Positions 1-7,949 of a stretch of 64,000 nucleotides of DNA are shown here, piece by piece. The notes under the pieces are model-generated. The model ran no database searches, was not told where the DNA came from, and saw only the letters and a program-made list of their open reading frames with translations. Origin of the DNA: CAZBXD01 sp965216395 (GTDB lineage: Bacteria; Pseudomonadota; Alphaproteobacteria; Micavibrionales; SZUA-601); contig OZ244156.1 of NCBI GenBank assembly GCA_965216395.1, forward strand, positions 930,001 through 994,000, read 5' to 3'. How positions within the stretch are numbered: position 1 is the stretch's first letter; each line of letters starts with the position of its first letter. The position numbers were made by a program, and so were the translations under genes.

Positions 1-140
1 GGGATCATCGGTACGGGCGATTGCATTTGATTGACAATCATCGCATTGACAGCTGATAAATCATCGCTGAGCAATGTCTGCAATTTTTGCAATGGCGAAA
101 CTCTGTTTAATCCGCTATGTTTTTGTTTCGTTTGTAACAT
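1..140 (-). CDS. ispB: Polyprenyl diphosphate synthase, N-terminal part only
   Basis: The minus strand reads from an ATG at 140 off the left edge of the window with no stop, giving 46 residues. The segment ending VNAMIVNQMQSPVPMIP resembles the N-terminus of octaprenyl/decaprenyl diphosphate synthases, which make the side chain of ubiquinone from isoprenyl diphosphates in the cytoplasm. The aspartate-rich catalytic motifs lie outside the window, so the call rests on the N-terminus and on context: in many alphaproteobacteria this gene is divergent from a DUF2007 gene followed by a tRNA methyltransferase gene, exactly as here. It is divergently transcribed from the gene at 168 with only 27 bases between. 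Confidence 0.6.
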   Translation of the reverse strand, partial: MLQTKQKHSGLNRVSPLQKLQTLLSDDLSAVNAMIVNQMQSPVPMI

Positions 141-167
141 GACCCGCCTATTAATAATCGAGAGTCG

Positions 168-392
168 ATGATAATGAAAGAACTTTTACGCACCCATGAC
201 CCCATTTTATTATCATGGGCGCAAACTATTCTAAAAGATTATGATATTGAAACCATTGTTTTTGATGAACATACAGGCATTATTCAGGGCAGTATCGGGG
301 CCATTGAAAAACGCCTTATGGTTCACAATCTTGACCATCATCGCGCCGAAAAAATTTTACAAAACGCTCAAAACGAACATAACATAACATGA
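168..392 (+). CDS. DUF2007-family small protein
   Basis: A 74-residue protein with the layout of DUF2007 (putative signal-transducing) proteins: an N-terminal segment about a switch in location (LLRTHDPILLSWAQTIL), then a beta-strand-rich half with IGAIEKRLMV. The molecular function of the family is not established. Translation may start at 168 or at the ATG at 174. Its stop overlaps the ATG of the next gene (ATGA), so the two are probably translationally coupled. The DUF2007-methyltransferase order next to a polyprenyl synthase gene is common in alphaproteobacteria, which supports the identification. Confidence 0.75.
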   Translation: MIMKELLRTHDPILLSWAQTILKDYDIETIVFDEHTGIIQGSIGAIEKRLMVHNLDHHRAEKILQNAQNEHNIT

Positions 393-1063
393 AAACAACA
401 ATTGATACATTATTCAACGGTACATTAATCCTGGAACAACCCGCCAAAGGTTATCGCTTTGGGAGTGACGCGGTTATGTTGGCCGCTCATCTTCACCCAC
501 GCATCGGGGAGCATATTTTAGATATGGGGTGTGGCGTTGGCGCGGTTATGCTGTCTCTCGCACGACGTTTGGAGAATATCCACGTGACAGGGATAGATAT
601 CCAACCCGATTTAATTGAATTGGCGCAAAAAAATATCCAACATAATCACTTTTCCAATCGCGCGCGCGCTCAGTGTGGCGATATATGCGACAAAACTCTT
701 TTTAAAAAACTAGGGAGTTTTGACCATATCGTCATCAATCCACCTTATTACAAAACCCATAAAAGCCAAAAACCACGCACAATAGCCAAAGAATTAGCAC
801 ATACGGATGTGACCGCACCGCTAGAAGAATGGATTATTGCCGCAAATCGGTTTTTAAAACCCAAGGGTAGTATTTCTGTTATTTATCCAACCGATCAAAT
901 GCCCGAATTACTGCATTTGATGGAACGGTTTTTTGGTGGCCTCGTTATGACACCCCTGTGGCCGAAACCAGACCGACCCAGCAATCGCTTTATTATCCAA
1001 GGGGTTAAAGGGAGTAAAGCCCCGCTGACACTGGACCGTGGCATTTTGATGCATGATCAATAA
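389..1063 (+). CDS. trmN6: tRNA1(Val) adenine-N6-methyltransferase-like protein
   Basis: A class I SAM-dependent methyltransferase of 224 residues. The SAM-binding motif I (DMGCGVGA) is at about residues 45-52 and the N6-adenine methyltransferase motif NPPY at 117-120. The N-terminal LFNGTLILEQPAKGYRFGSDAVML segment is typical of the TrmN6/YfiC group, which methylates A37 of tRNA1(Val); the first half of that stretch is a familiar family signature. It overlaps DUF2007 by four bases. HemK/PrmC-type protein methyltransferases also carry NPPY, but the N-terminus here favours the tRNA enzyme. Confidence 0.75.
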   Translation: MKTTIDTLFNGTLILEQPAKGYRFGSDAVMLAAHLHPRIGEHILDMGCGVGAVMLSLARRLENIHVTGIDIQPDLIELAQKNIQHNHFSNRARAQCGDICDKTLFKKLGSFDHIVINPPYYKTHKSQKPRTIAKELAHTDVTAPLEEWIIAANRFLKPKGSISVIYPTDQMPELLHLMERFFGGLVMTPLWPKPDRPSNRFIIQGVKGSKAPLTLDRGILMHDQ

Positions 1064-1120
1064 ATGACTATTTTTCATTTGACAGAATAAATTTTACAGA
1101 TTATACATAAGATAAAAATT

Positions 1121-1540
1121 ATGAGGGACTATTTTAAGATGATTGAAGAAAAGCTAGAATATCTGAGAAGCCAACTAACAGAAGAACAATTAGAAAGCCT
1201 CGCCCAATTCGAGCAAAAGTTAATAGATTTAAATAAAGGTGCTTTTCTTGTAGATACTGAATTAATAGCGATTTCAGTTATGTGTATTAAGCATCTTTGC
1301 GAAGAAGATGATGTTAAAGAACAGGAAAACAAAATTGACGCTGCACTTAATAACGTAAACAGAATTTTAGAAATACATCCCGAATTCTACGAAAATATCA
1401 AAACCACTATGTTTAAACTTGGAAAATACGAAAACTCGACCGCGCCAACAATTTATGAGTTTTTGAATGCTAACAAGGATTATGTTACAAATCAAGAAAT
1501 TCAAGAAAAATTAACAGATTTTCTATCGTTTGAGGCGTAG
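1121..1540 (+). CDS. Hypothetical protein, first of three small tandem genes
   Basis: A 139-residue, acidic, Lys/Glu- and Leu-rich protein predicted to be mostly helical, without signal peptide or membrane segment. I do not recognise a family. A purine-rich GAGGGA lies ten bases before an in-frame ATG at 1139, so the real start could be 1139 (133 residues) rather than 1121. It is followed by two more genes of similar size, composition and orientation (1603-1884, 1900-2304), all inserted between trmN6 and the GlyRS gene, where many alphaproteobacteria have no such genes. The trio may be a small accessory insertion; no function is assigned. Confidence 0.55.
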   Translation: MRDYFKMIEEKLEYLRSQLTEEQLESLAQFEQKLIDLNKGAFLVDTELIAISVMCIKHLCEEDDVKEQENKIDAALNNVNRILEIHPEFYENIKTTMFKLGKYENSTAPTIYEFLNANKDYVTNQEIQEKLTDFLSFEA

Positions 1541-1602
1541 TAGCTTAAAATGACTATTCAAAATCACTTAATGATACGCCGTTCGAACGCTTCCAATCCC
1601 AC

Positions 1603-1884
1603 ATGGCTTTGCTTTCGTTGACATTAAAAAGGGATAACCCGTTATATTATGAAGAAACAATTGGTTTGATTGACGATGCCGCACAACAGGTGGAAGAATT
1701 ATTAACAATAAATCAAAAATTCTTAAAGCAAATGGATGAAAATCGAATTTTAACCGATGATGGAAAAACCCCAATTCATCACTTTGTTTATAATCGTCTT
1801 TGTATTCTAAGCCAAAATGACGACATCATTTTAAGTAATGCACAGAAAAATCTACTCAAAACGCTAAATAAATTAAATGTATAA
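1603..1884 (+). CDS. Hypothetical protein, probably frameshifted at its 5' end
   Basis: A 93-residue soluble helical protein. The same frame stays open upstream of the ATG at 1603 back to a stop at 1546 and reads as protein-like sequence (NDTPFERFQSH), but contains no start codon. A separate ATG at 1550 opens a reading frame that would join this one if a single base were added in the A run near 1570, giving about 111 residues starting MTIQNH. This suggests a one-base deletion (true mutation or assembly error). The C-terminal QKNLLKTLNKLN resembles QKNLLLSALN at the end of the next gene, hinting that the neighbours are divergent paralogs. Confidence 0.5.
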   Translation: MALLSLTLKRDNPLYYEETIGLIDDAAQQVEELLTINQKFLKQMDENRILTDDGKTPIHHFVYNRLCILSQNDDIILSNAQKNLLKTLNKLNV

Positions 1885-1899
1885 AGCAAGGAAATAACC

Positions 1900-2304
1900 A
1901 TGACTGACCGCGGTGATAAAACTATTGAAAGCACCATAAACCAAATTAACTATCAAACAAACCTTGAAAAAGCTAAGAACACTCTTATGGTGCAACTAGA
2001 TTTTCCGGAAACCGTTTGTAAAAGTATTGTCGTTCTCAGCATGTATAATATCCATTATCAATTCCAGAAAACCAATCTTGAAATTTCTGAAGATATCATC
2101 GAACAATCCGTCGAATCCTTAAGCTTGTTTGCGATAAACAATCCAGAATCAACTGAAGAAATGAATAGAATAGATTTTACGCCAATCACTCAAAGCGGTG
2201 AACAGATGGTTATATCAATGATTGATCTCTTTAAGAATAATATTGCTTTATACACAACCAAACAAAAAAATCTTTTACTCTCAGCACTCAATATTTCTTT
2301 ATAA
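1900..2304 (+). CDS. Hypothetical protein, third of the small tandem genes
   Basis: A 134-residue helical, soluble protein of unknown family. The start is supported by AAGGAA six bases before the ATG. Its last 18 residues resemble the end of the preceding small protein, and both have the same length of spacing between a central helix and this tail, so they may share ancestry; the similarity is weak and was judged by eye. It ends 89 bases before the GlyRS start and may share its transcript. No catalytic or binding motif is visible. Confidence 0.55.
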   Translation: MTDRGDKTIESTINQINYQTNLEKAKNTLMVQLDFPETVCKSIVVLSMYNIHYQFQKTNLEISEDIIEQSVESLSLFAINNPESTEEMNRIDFTPITQSGEQMVISMIDLFKNNIALYTTKQKNLLLSALNISL

Positions 2305-2393
2305 AAAAAACATCATTTCCGCGATTGATTTGCAATGATTTGCGCCGTATCATATGTGTATCACATCAATATTACGAAGCGGATCCATCTTCC

Positions 2394-3956
2394 ATGTCTC
2401 AAAACAACCAAAAAATAGACCATGACGAAAAATTAGCTGGTCAACAAAAAATGAAAGACTTGGTGTCTTTATGCAAGCGCCGAGGATTTATTTTTGGCGC
2501 ATCAGAAATATATGACGGTATTAATGGTTTTTGGGATTATGGTCCTTTGGGGACACAGTTGAAAAAAAATCTAGCCGATGCATGGTGGCGCGATATGGTG
2601 GAATGTCCGCCTATTGGCCCCGATGGAAATGTTTTGGAAATTGTTGGGGTGGATAGTTCGATCATCCAAAACCCAAAAGTATGGAAAGCTTCGGGGCATA
2701 TTGATGGTTTTAATGACCCGATGGTCGATTGCCGCATAACGAAAAAACGGTATCGCGCCGATCATGTCGATGTTTACACCCCCAAAGATGGTACTGAAAA
2801 ATGGGTTGCCGTGATGAAGGGTGAAGAAGATAAGGTCATAGAGAAACGCCTAAAAAAACTGATTCACAGCAGTGCATCACTGAACGATTTCAATATAACC
2901 TCCCTGCCCGAAATTGCAGAAGATGATTTTGCAAAAATCATTGGCCCAGATGCGAAAGAACAAGGCACACTCACCACGCCAAAAGATTTTAATTTAATGT
3001 TGAAAACCTATATCGGCGCGACGGCGACAGAAGATGATGTTGCATATTTACGTCCCGAAACCGCCCAAGGGATTTTTACCAATTTCAAGAATGTCGTGGA
3101 TAGTTCACGGGTCAAAATTCCCTTTGGCATTGCGCAAATTGGTAAAGCCTTTCGCAATGAGGTCACCCCCCGTAATTTTATTTTTCGTTCTCGTGAATTT
3201 GAACAAATGGAAATGCAATGGTTTTGCACACGCGAAGAATCCGCGGCTTGGTTTAAATTCTGGCTCAATTACCGCGAAAAATGGTGGTATTCCATGGGAA
3301 TTAATCCCGATAATGTCCAACATCACCGCCATAGTGAAGATGATCTGGCCCATTATGCGAAAGAAGGCGAAGGCGCGATTGATTTAGAATTTAAATTTCC
3401 CTTTGCGGCGCCTGGATTTGACGAAATGGAAGGTATTCATGATCGGGCTAATTTTGACTTATCCGAACACGAAAAATTATCAGGTAAAAAAGTTGGGTAT
3501 CGCGACCCAGTGACAAATGAATATTACATCCCCAATGTTGTTGAAACTTCTGCGGGTTTATCACGTGGCGTTTTGGCGATTTTATCCAATGCCTTTACTT
3601 ATGACGAAAACCGGCCATCTAAACTCTATATGAATTTTCACCCGCGTTTGGCCCCTGTACAGGTGGCGGTCCTGCCCTTAATTGGCAAAGACGAAGACCA
3701 AATGCGCATGGCTCAATCTATTTATCAAAATTTACGCAAAAATTATGCGGCCGAAATTGATATCAAACAAAATATTGGTAAACGCTATGCCCGCCAAGAT
3801 GAAATTGGTACGCCATTTTGTATTACGATTGACCAACAAACGATTGAAGACAATACAGTGACCATTCGTCATCGTAACACGATGGATCAAGAACGTGTTG
3901 CCATTGACCAAATAGAGATCTATTTAACCCGTAAAATTGAGACTTTTATTTCATGA
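2394..3956 (+). CDS. glyS: Glycyl-tRNA synthetase, dimeric (alpha2) type
   Basis: A class II aminoacyl-tRNA synthetase of 520 residues that charges tRNA-Gly. Family marks in order: GFWDYGPLG (about 46-54), RPETAQGIF (220-228), motif 2 with FRNEVTPRNFIFR (253-265) followed by the REFEQME stretch, motif 3 ETSAGLSRG (384-392), and a C-terminal anticodon-binding domain from about 420. An in-frame TTG at 2325 would add 23 unrelated-looking residues; the ATG at 2394 (MSQNNQ) is preferred. The single-chain architecture is that of Gram-positive, Bacteroidetes and eukaryotic enzymes, whereas most alphaproteobacteria use separate glyQ and glyS chains at this locus. The stop overlaps the start of the PPDK-like gene (ATGA). 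Confidence 0.93.
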   Translation: MSQNNQKIDHDEKLAGQQKMKDLVSLCKRRGFIFGASEIYDGINGFWDYGPLGTQLKKNLADAWWRDMVECPPIGPDGNVLEIVGVDSSIIQNPKVWKASGHIDGFNDPMVDCRITKKRYRADHVDVYTPKDGTEKWVAVMKGEEDKVIEKRLKKLIHSSASLNDFNITSLPEIAEDDFAKIIGPDAKEQGTLTTPKDFNLMLKTYIGATATEDDVAYLRPETAQGIFTNFKNVVDSSRVKIPFGIAQIGKAFRNEVTPRNFIFRSREFEQMEMQWFCTREESAAWFKFWLNYREKWWYSMGINPDNVQHHRHSEDDLAHYAKEGEGAIDLEFKFPFAAPGFDEMEGIHDRANFDLSEHEKLSGKKVGYRDPVTNEYYIPNVVETSAGLSRGVLAILSNAFTYDENRPSKLYMNFHPRLAPVQVAVLPLIGKDEDQMRMAQSIYQNLRKNYAAEIDIKQNIGKRYARQDEIGTPFCITIDQQTIEDNTVTIRHRNTMDQERVAIDQIEIYLTRKIETFIS

Positions 3957-6667
3957 TCAAGCGTCAGAAAAAAAAATCAGACACAAATAACAACCAACCT
4001 TTACGTCGTAAGGGCGAATGGATCATTCCCTTTGGTGAACAATGTGATGAATCAAGCCAAAATGCCCATAAGGAAGAAATTGGTATCAAGGGCAAAAGCA
4101 TGGTTGAATTGATTAACCTTGGCGCGCGTGTCCCCAATGGTTTTATCATTCACGCCGATATCGCCAGTTATTACGCTGAACGTGGAAAGTTTCCCGCAGA
4201 TTTTGAAAAAGAATTAAAAATTGCGCTGCAACAATTAGGGGATTTAAGCAATACATCCTTTGGCGATCCTTATAACCCTCTCCTTGTTTCTGTGCGTAGC
4301 AGTTTAACCCATATGAATATGATGCCAACTGAAACAGTTCTCAATATTGGTTTGGATGATACAGGCGTTGTTGGGTTGATACAAAAATCACATGATGAAC
4401 GTTTTGCATGGGATTGTTATCGTCGCCTTATTCAACGTTTTGCAACGGTTGTACACAAACTTGATCATGCAATTTTAGAGGCATGTTTAACAGAGTTTCG
4501 CGAAAAACATTTTCATCGTTCCAACAAAGATTTTACTGCTGAAGAAATTCAAGCCATCATCCGTAAGTTTAAAGCCTTGATTGACAATCATTCAGATCGA
4601 TCTTTTCCACAAAACCCAGAAAAACAAATCCTTTATTCAATAGAATCTTTTATTAATGATTGGAAAAAACGTCGTTCAAACGATGATACCAATCTTGCTT
4701 TAATTGTCCAAGAAATGGTTTTTGGTAACCGCAGTGAAAACAGCGCCACAGGGATGGTCACAACACGCAACAAAACCGATGGTATGCGTGGGTTAGATGG
4801 TTATTATATTCCCGTTGGCCAAGGATTTGAACATCTTGACCAAACACGTATCCAACGCAGTATTACCAAAGTCATGCGCAAAAAAAATGGCGAAGAACTT
4901 CCCAGTTTAGAGGAAGAAATGCCAGAAATCTTTGCTCAATTGGATGAAATTTGTGGCCATACAGAACAACATTATCGCGACGTCCAAGAAATTCAGTTTT
5001 GTATTGATAAAGGCGAGTTGTTCATATTAAGACGTCGACGTGGCAAACGCACCGCCAAAGCCGCGATTCAAATTGCCATTGATATGGTTGAAGATGGCCT
5101 AATCGGTAAAAGTGAGGCAATTACACGTATCAATCCCCTCTCCTTAGAACAGCTTTTACAGCCGATGATTGACCCCAATAGTGAACCCAATATCTTAACT
5201 TCAGCCACAGGCGGGTGCCCGGGAAGTATATCGGGTAAAGTAATTTTTTCTACCGAAGACACTGAAGATCTGGCTAAAGCCGGTGTCAATGTGATTTTTT
5301 GCAAACCGAATATGACACGCCTTGATGTGCATGGTATTCATGCCGCGGCGGGTTTATTAATCACCGAAGATGATTATAACAGCTATGGGGCCATTATGGC
5401 ACGCACCTTAGGGCGCCCGTGTGTTGTCAACACAAAAAAGATTAAGATTGATCACAAAAGTAAGAGTTTGGTAATCGGCAAAAAAATTATTCGCGAAGGT
5501 GATTTGATCACAATTAATGGCGAAACAGGACATGTGATTGAAGGCGCTATGCAAGCGACCCAACCTGAAATGTCAAAAAATCTTTCCAAATTAATGGCAT
5601 GGGCGGATACTGTTCGTCGCATGAAAGTTTTGGCAAATGTCAGTGGTATGGACGAAATTGACCGGGCGATTTCTTTTGGCGCGGAAGGTGTTGGGCTACT
5701 GAACACAGAATTTTTATTTGAACGCGAAGCAGAGCGCAAAGTAATTGCCAAATATGTACTCACCGAAGACCCAGAAAAGAGAGCCGATTTACTACGTCAA
5801 TTGGAAGAACCATTGAAAAAAGATCTTTTTGATATTTTCGTTAAAATGGACAGATTGCCGATCACAGTGCGGATGTTGGACACACCGCCTTCAACATTTT
5901 TGCCCACTGATGAGGATGAAATTACGGCTCTGGCCGAAGAATTGAATGTTTCGAAAGTTGTTATTCAACATAAAATTGATCGCTTAGCACAAGAAAACCC
6001 CATTATCGGTCGCCGTGGTAGCCGCGTTGCCGTGATATTTCCAAACCTTTATAAAGCCTTGACCCATGCCGTGCTTGGCGCAGCGATTGAAGCGAGTATA
6101 AAACTCAAACATCATGTTGAACCCAATATCATTGTTCCTTTTGTTTCATCTTTGCATGAAATCATGTTTATTCGAAAATTAATTGATGGAGCAGGCAAGG
6201 AAGTCACCGATGCTTATGGTACAGCACCACAATATCAAGTGGGCGCGATTATCGAAGTGCCACGTGCAACCTTGCGCGCTGAATCCATTGCAAAATATTG
6301 TGATTTTATGAGTTATGGCACGAATGATCTAACCCAATTGGTTTTTGGCCTGTCACAAAAAGATATTGAACCGTATATGCAAGAACATCTACGCCAAGGT
6401 GTTTTCCTGAACAACCCGTTGCGCACATTAGATGTATTAGGCGTGGGTCAATTAATTCGTCAATGTACCGAAGCTTCACGCGCCGTTAAACCCAATATGC
6501 CTTTTGGTATTTGTGGCCACCATGGTGGAGACCCCGATACAATTGACTTTTGCGAAGCGCAGGGATTTGATTATATTTCTTGTAAACCCTATTTAGTGCC
6601 GATTGCCCGTCTGGCCGCCGCACAAGCATCATTGAAATATGATTACGCGAATGAGGAAGATGTTTAA
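3953..6667 (+). CDS. PPDK-like protein lacking the phosphohistidine
   Basis: A 904-residue protein with the full three-part layout of pyruvate phosphate dikinase: N-terminal ATP-grasp (GIKGKSMVELINLG at 44-57, SVRSS at 113), a swivelling phospho-carrier domain, and a C-terminal PEP/pyruvate barrel (EVPRATL, SYGTNDLTQ, GICGHHGGDP with the catalytic Cys at about 854). In active PPDK the swivel domain carries GGMTSHAA with the phosphorylated His. Here the aligned stretch is DDYNSYGA, with Tyr478 in place of His, although flanking HGIHAA and ARTLGRPCV are kept. The glycine-rich ATP loop is also eroded. The protein probably cannot run the normal PPDK reaction. ppdK downstream of the GlyRS genes is a known alphaproteobacterial arrangement, so this appears to be the resident gene repurposed or decaying without frame loss. 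Confidence 0.85.
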   Translation: MIKRQKKKSDTNNNQPLRRKGEWIIPFGEQCDESSQNAHKEEIGIKGKSMVELINLGARVPNGFIIHADIASYYAERGKFPADFEKELKIALQQLGDLSNTSFGDPYNPLLVSVRSSLTHMNMMPTETVLNIGLDDTGVVGLIQKSHDERFAWDCYRRLIQRFATVVHKLDHAILEACLTEFREKHFHRSNKDFTAEEIQAIIRKFKALIDNHSDRSFPQNPEKQILYSIESFINDWKKRRSNDDTNLALIVQEMVFGNRSENSATGMVTTRNKTDGMRGLDGYYIPVGQGFEHLDQTRIQRSITKVMRKKNGEELPSLEEEMPEIFAQLDEICGHTEQHYRDVQEIQFCIDKGELFILRRRRGKRTAKAAIQIAIDMVEDGLIGKSEAITRINPLSLEQLLQPMIDPNSEPNILTSATGGCPGSISGKVIFSTEDTEDLAKAGVNVIFCKPNMTRLDVHGIHAAAGLLITEDDYNSYGAIMARTLGRPCVVNTKKIKIDHKSKSLVIGKKIIREGDLITINGETGHVIEGAMQATQPEMSKNLSKLMAWADTVRRMKVLANVSGMDEIDRAISFGAEGVGLLNTEFLFEREAERKVIAKYVLTEDPEKRADLLRQLEEPLKKDLFDIFVKMDRLPITVRMLDTPPSTFLPTDEDEITALAEELNVSKVVIQHKIDRLAQENPIIGRRGSRVAVIFPNLYKALTHAVLGAAIEASIKLKHHVEPNIIVPFVSSLHEIMFIRKLIDGAGKEVTDAYGTAPQYQVGAIIEVPRATLRAESIAKYCDFMSYGTNDLTQLVFGLSQKDIEPYMQEHLRQGVFLNNPLRTLDVLGVGQLIRQCTEASRAVKPNMPFGICGHHGGDPDTIDFCEAQGFDYISCKPYLVPIARLAAAQASLKYDYANEEDV

Positions 6668-6695
6668 AAAAAACATTTATCCGCCGTGTGACATG

Positions 6696-6724
6696 TTGAC
6701 ATATTATTGATTCGCATGCGATAA
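6696..6724 (+). promoter_or_regulatory. Possible sigma70 promoter for the 6762 gene
   Basis: A perfect TTGACA at 6696-6701 is followed after 17 bases by CGATAA (or after 18 by GATAAG), a weak -10. It sits between the PPDK-like gene and the small gene at 6762 and would start a transcript near 6731. Confidence 0.3.
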
Positions 6725-6761
6725 GACTTGGCATCATCAAATAAAAATAGATTGGGTTATT

Positions 6762-7139
6762 ATGGCTGTAAGCAGATTGTTTTTAGAAAATAAAGAATTT
6801 CAGAAACTGGACATAGGCACTAAAAATCAACTCCGAGTTATCTGCGACAGAGAAACTAACCAAGATCATGTTTATCAAACCTTAGAAAAAATGTTTTCGC
6901 ACGATATTTATTCTTACGATCAAACCCATAAAAAATTCAAGATACTTGAAAAATTTGTTACTGACCCTTCACATAAAGGACGCCTTTGCGATGTTATTGA
7001 AACTATGCACGAAAACAGCAATGGTATTACCAACCATATTGCATATTTAAATGATCAGCAAAGAAGTTTTCTAATTTCCCCTTCTGTTTGGAATCAAACG
7101 AGAAAAATTTCACAAACAACCTACTTCTTCTCAGCTTAA
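6762..7139 (+). CDS. Hypothetical protein
   Basis: A 125-residue soluble protein with a mixed charged composition and no recognisable motif. It lies alone between the PPDK-like gene and the convergent ygfZ, and its last nine bases overlap the 3' end of ygfZ. In size and character it resembles the trio at 1121-2304 (for example the NDQQRSFLIS stretch near the C-terminus against QKNLLLS), which might mean membership of the same local family, but this is a weak by-eye similarity. No function is proposed. Confidence 0.5.
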   Translation: MAVSRLFLENKEFQKLDIGTKNQLRVICDRETNQDHVYQTLEKMFSHDIYSYDQTHKKFKILEKFVTDPSHKGRLCDVIETMHENSNGITNHIAYLNDQQRSFLISPSVWNQTRKISQTTYFFSA

Positions 7140-7949
7140 ATTAATCACTTTAATGGTCGTTTTATTGGACTTCGCAGGACGGTCTTTTTCAACCATCTGA
7201 TCAACCGCTTCAATCTTCATTAATGCCAAACCATAGCCATTGCATGTGGAGCGAATCTGGCCAATTCTTTGTCCATCATAAAGGATATCGTCGCCAAATT
7301 CGGGCGTATCGCCCTCATATAAAAAGGGCATCAAACGACGCTTAATTAACCCACGATAATGGGTGCGTGCGGTCAATTCTTGACCCATATAACATCCTTT
7401 TTCCCAATCCAGGGCATTAAGGCGATCCATATTCGATTCCAGCATACCAGAACGCTGTGGAATCATATCACGGGACCCGTCTGGCACCCCCAATGTTAAG
7501 CGGTGTTGATCATAATCAGAGAAATCAACTGATTGCGCGGTGGTTTGGATATTACTTGGAATTTTAACAATCATCCGTGTCCCCATCTTTTTGTGACGCG
7601 GATCTGAATATCCCAACGTTTCACCCGACCCCCAAAAAGCATAAATTTCATATTGGTCCGAACAATCGTTTAGTTCAACATCAGAGCGCAACTTAAACAT
7701 GGTCAAACGCATTAAAAATTCTTGATAACGTTTTTTTTCAACATCTAATAAATAGCCCTCCACCGTTTTTAAAATAAAAAAATCAAACAGGAATTTTCCC
7801 TGTGGCGTGAGAAAACAACTATAAATCCAATGATCCGTTCCCGCCTTATCAATATCATTCGTGATCAGGCCTTGGAGGAAAGGCGCCGCATCCGCACCTG
7901 TCACAGAAATCACAGTACGATTTTTGAGCTCTGTGTAAAAACTAGTCAT
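7131..7949 (-). CDS. ygfZ: YgfZ/GcvT-fold folate-binding protein
   Basis: A 272-residue member of the YgfZ (IBA57-like) group, folate-dependent proteins that help assemble or repair iron-sulfur clusters in the cytoplasm. The hallmark KGCYMGQE lies at about 184-191 with the conserved Cys186; the N-terminal VTGADAAPFLQGLITNDI segment is the family's usual opening. Length is a little short of E. coli YgfZ but usual for alphaproteobacteria. The start overlaps the end of the upstream glycosyltransferase gene by eight bases, so they form a two-gene operon on the minus strand. Confusion with aminomethyltransferase GcvT is unlikely given the Cys motif and short length. Confidence 0.88.
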   Translation of the reverse strand: MTSFYTELKNRTVISVTGADAAPFLQGLITNDIDKAGTDHWIYSCFLTPQGKFLFDFFILKTVEGYLLDVEKKRYQEFLMRLTMFKLRSDVELNDCSDQYEIYAFWGSGETLGYSDPRHKKMGTRMIVKIPSNIQTTAQSVDFSDYDQHRLTLGVPDGSRDMIPQRSGMLESNMDRLNALDWEKGCYMGQELTARTHYRGLIKRRLMPFLYEGDTPEFGDDILYDGQRIGQIRSTCNGYGLALMKIEAVDQMVEKDRPAKSNKTTIKVINLS

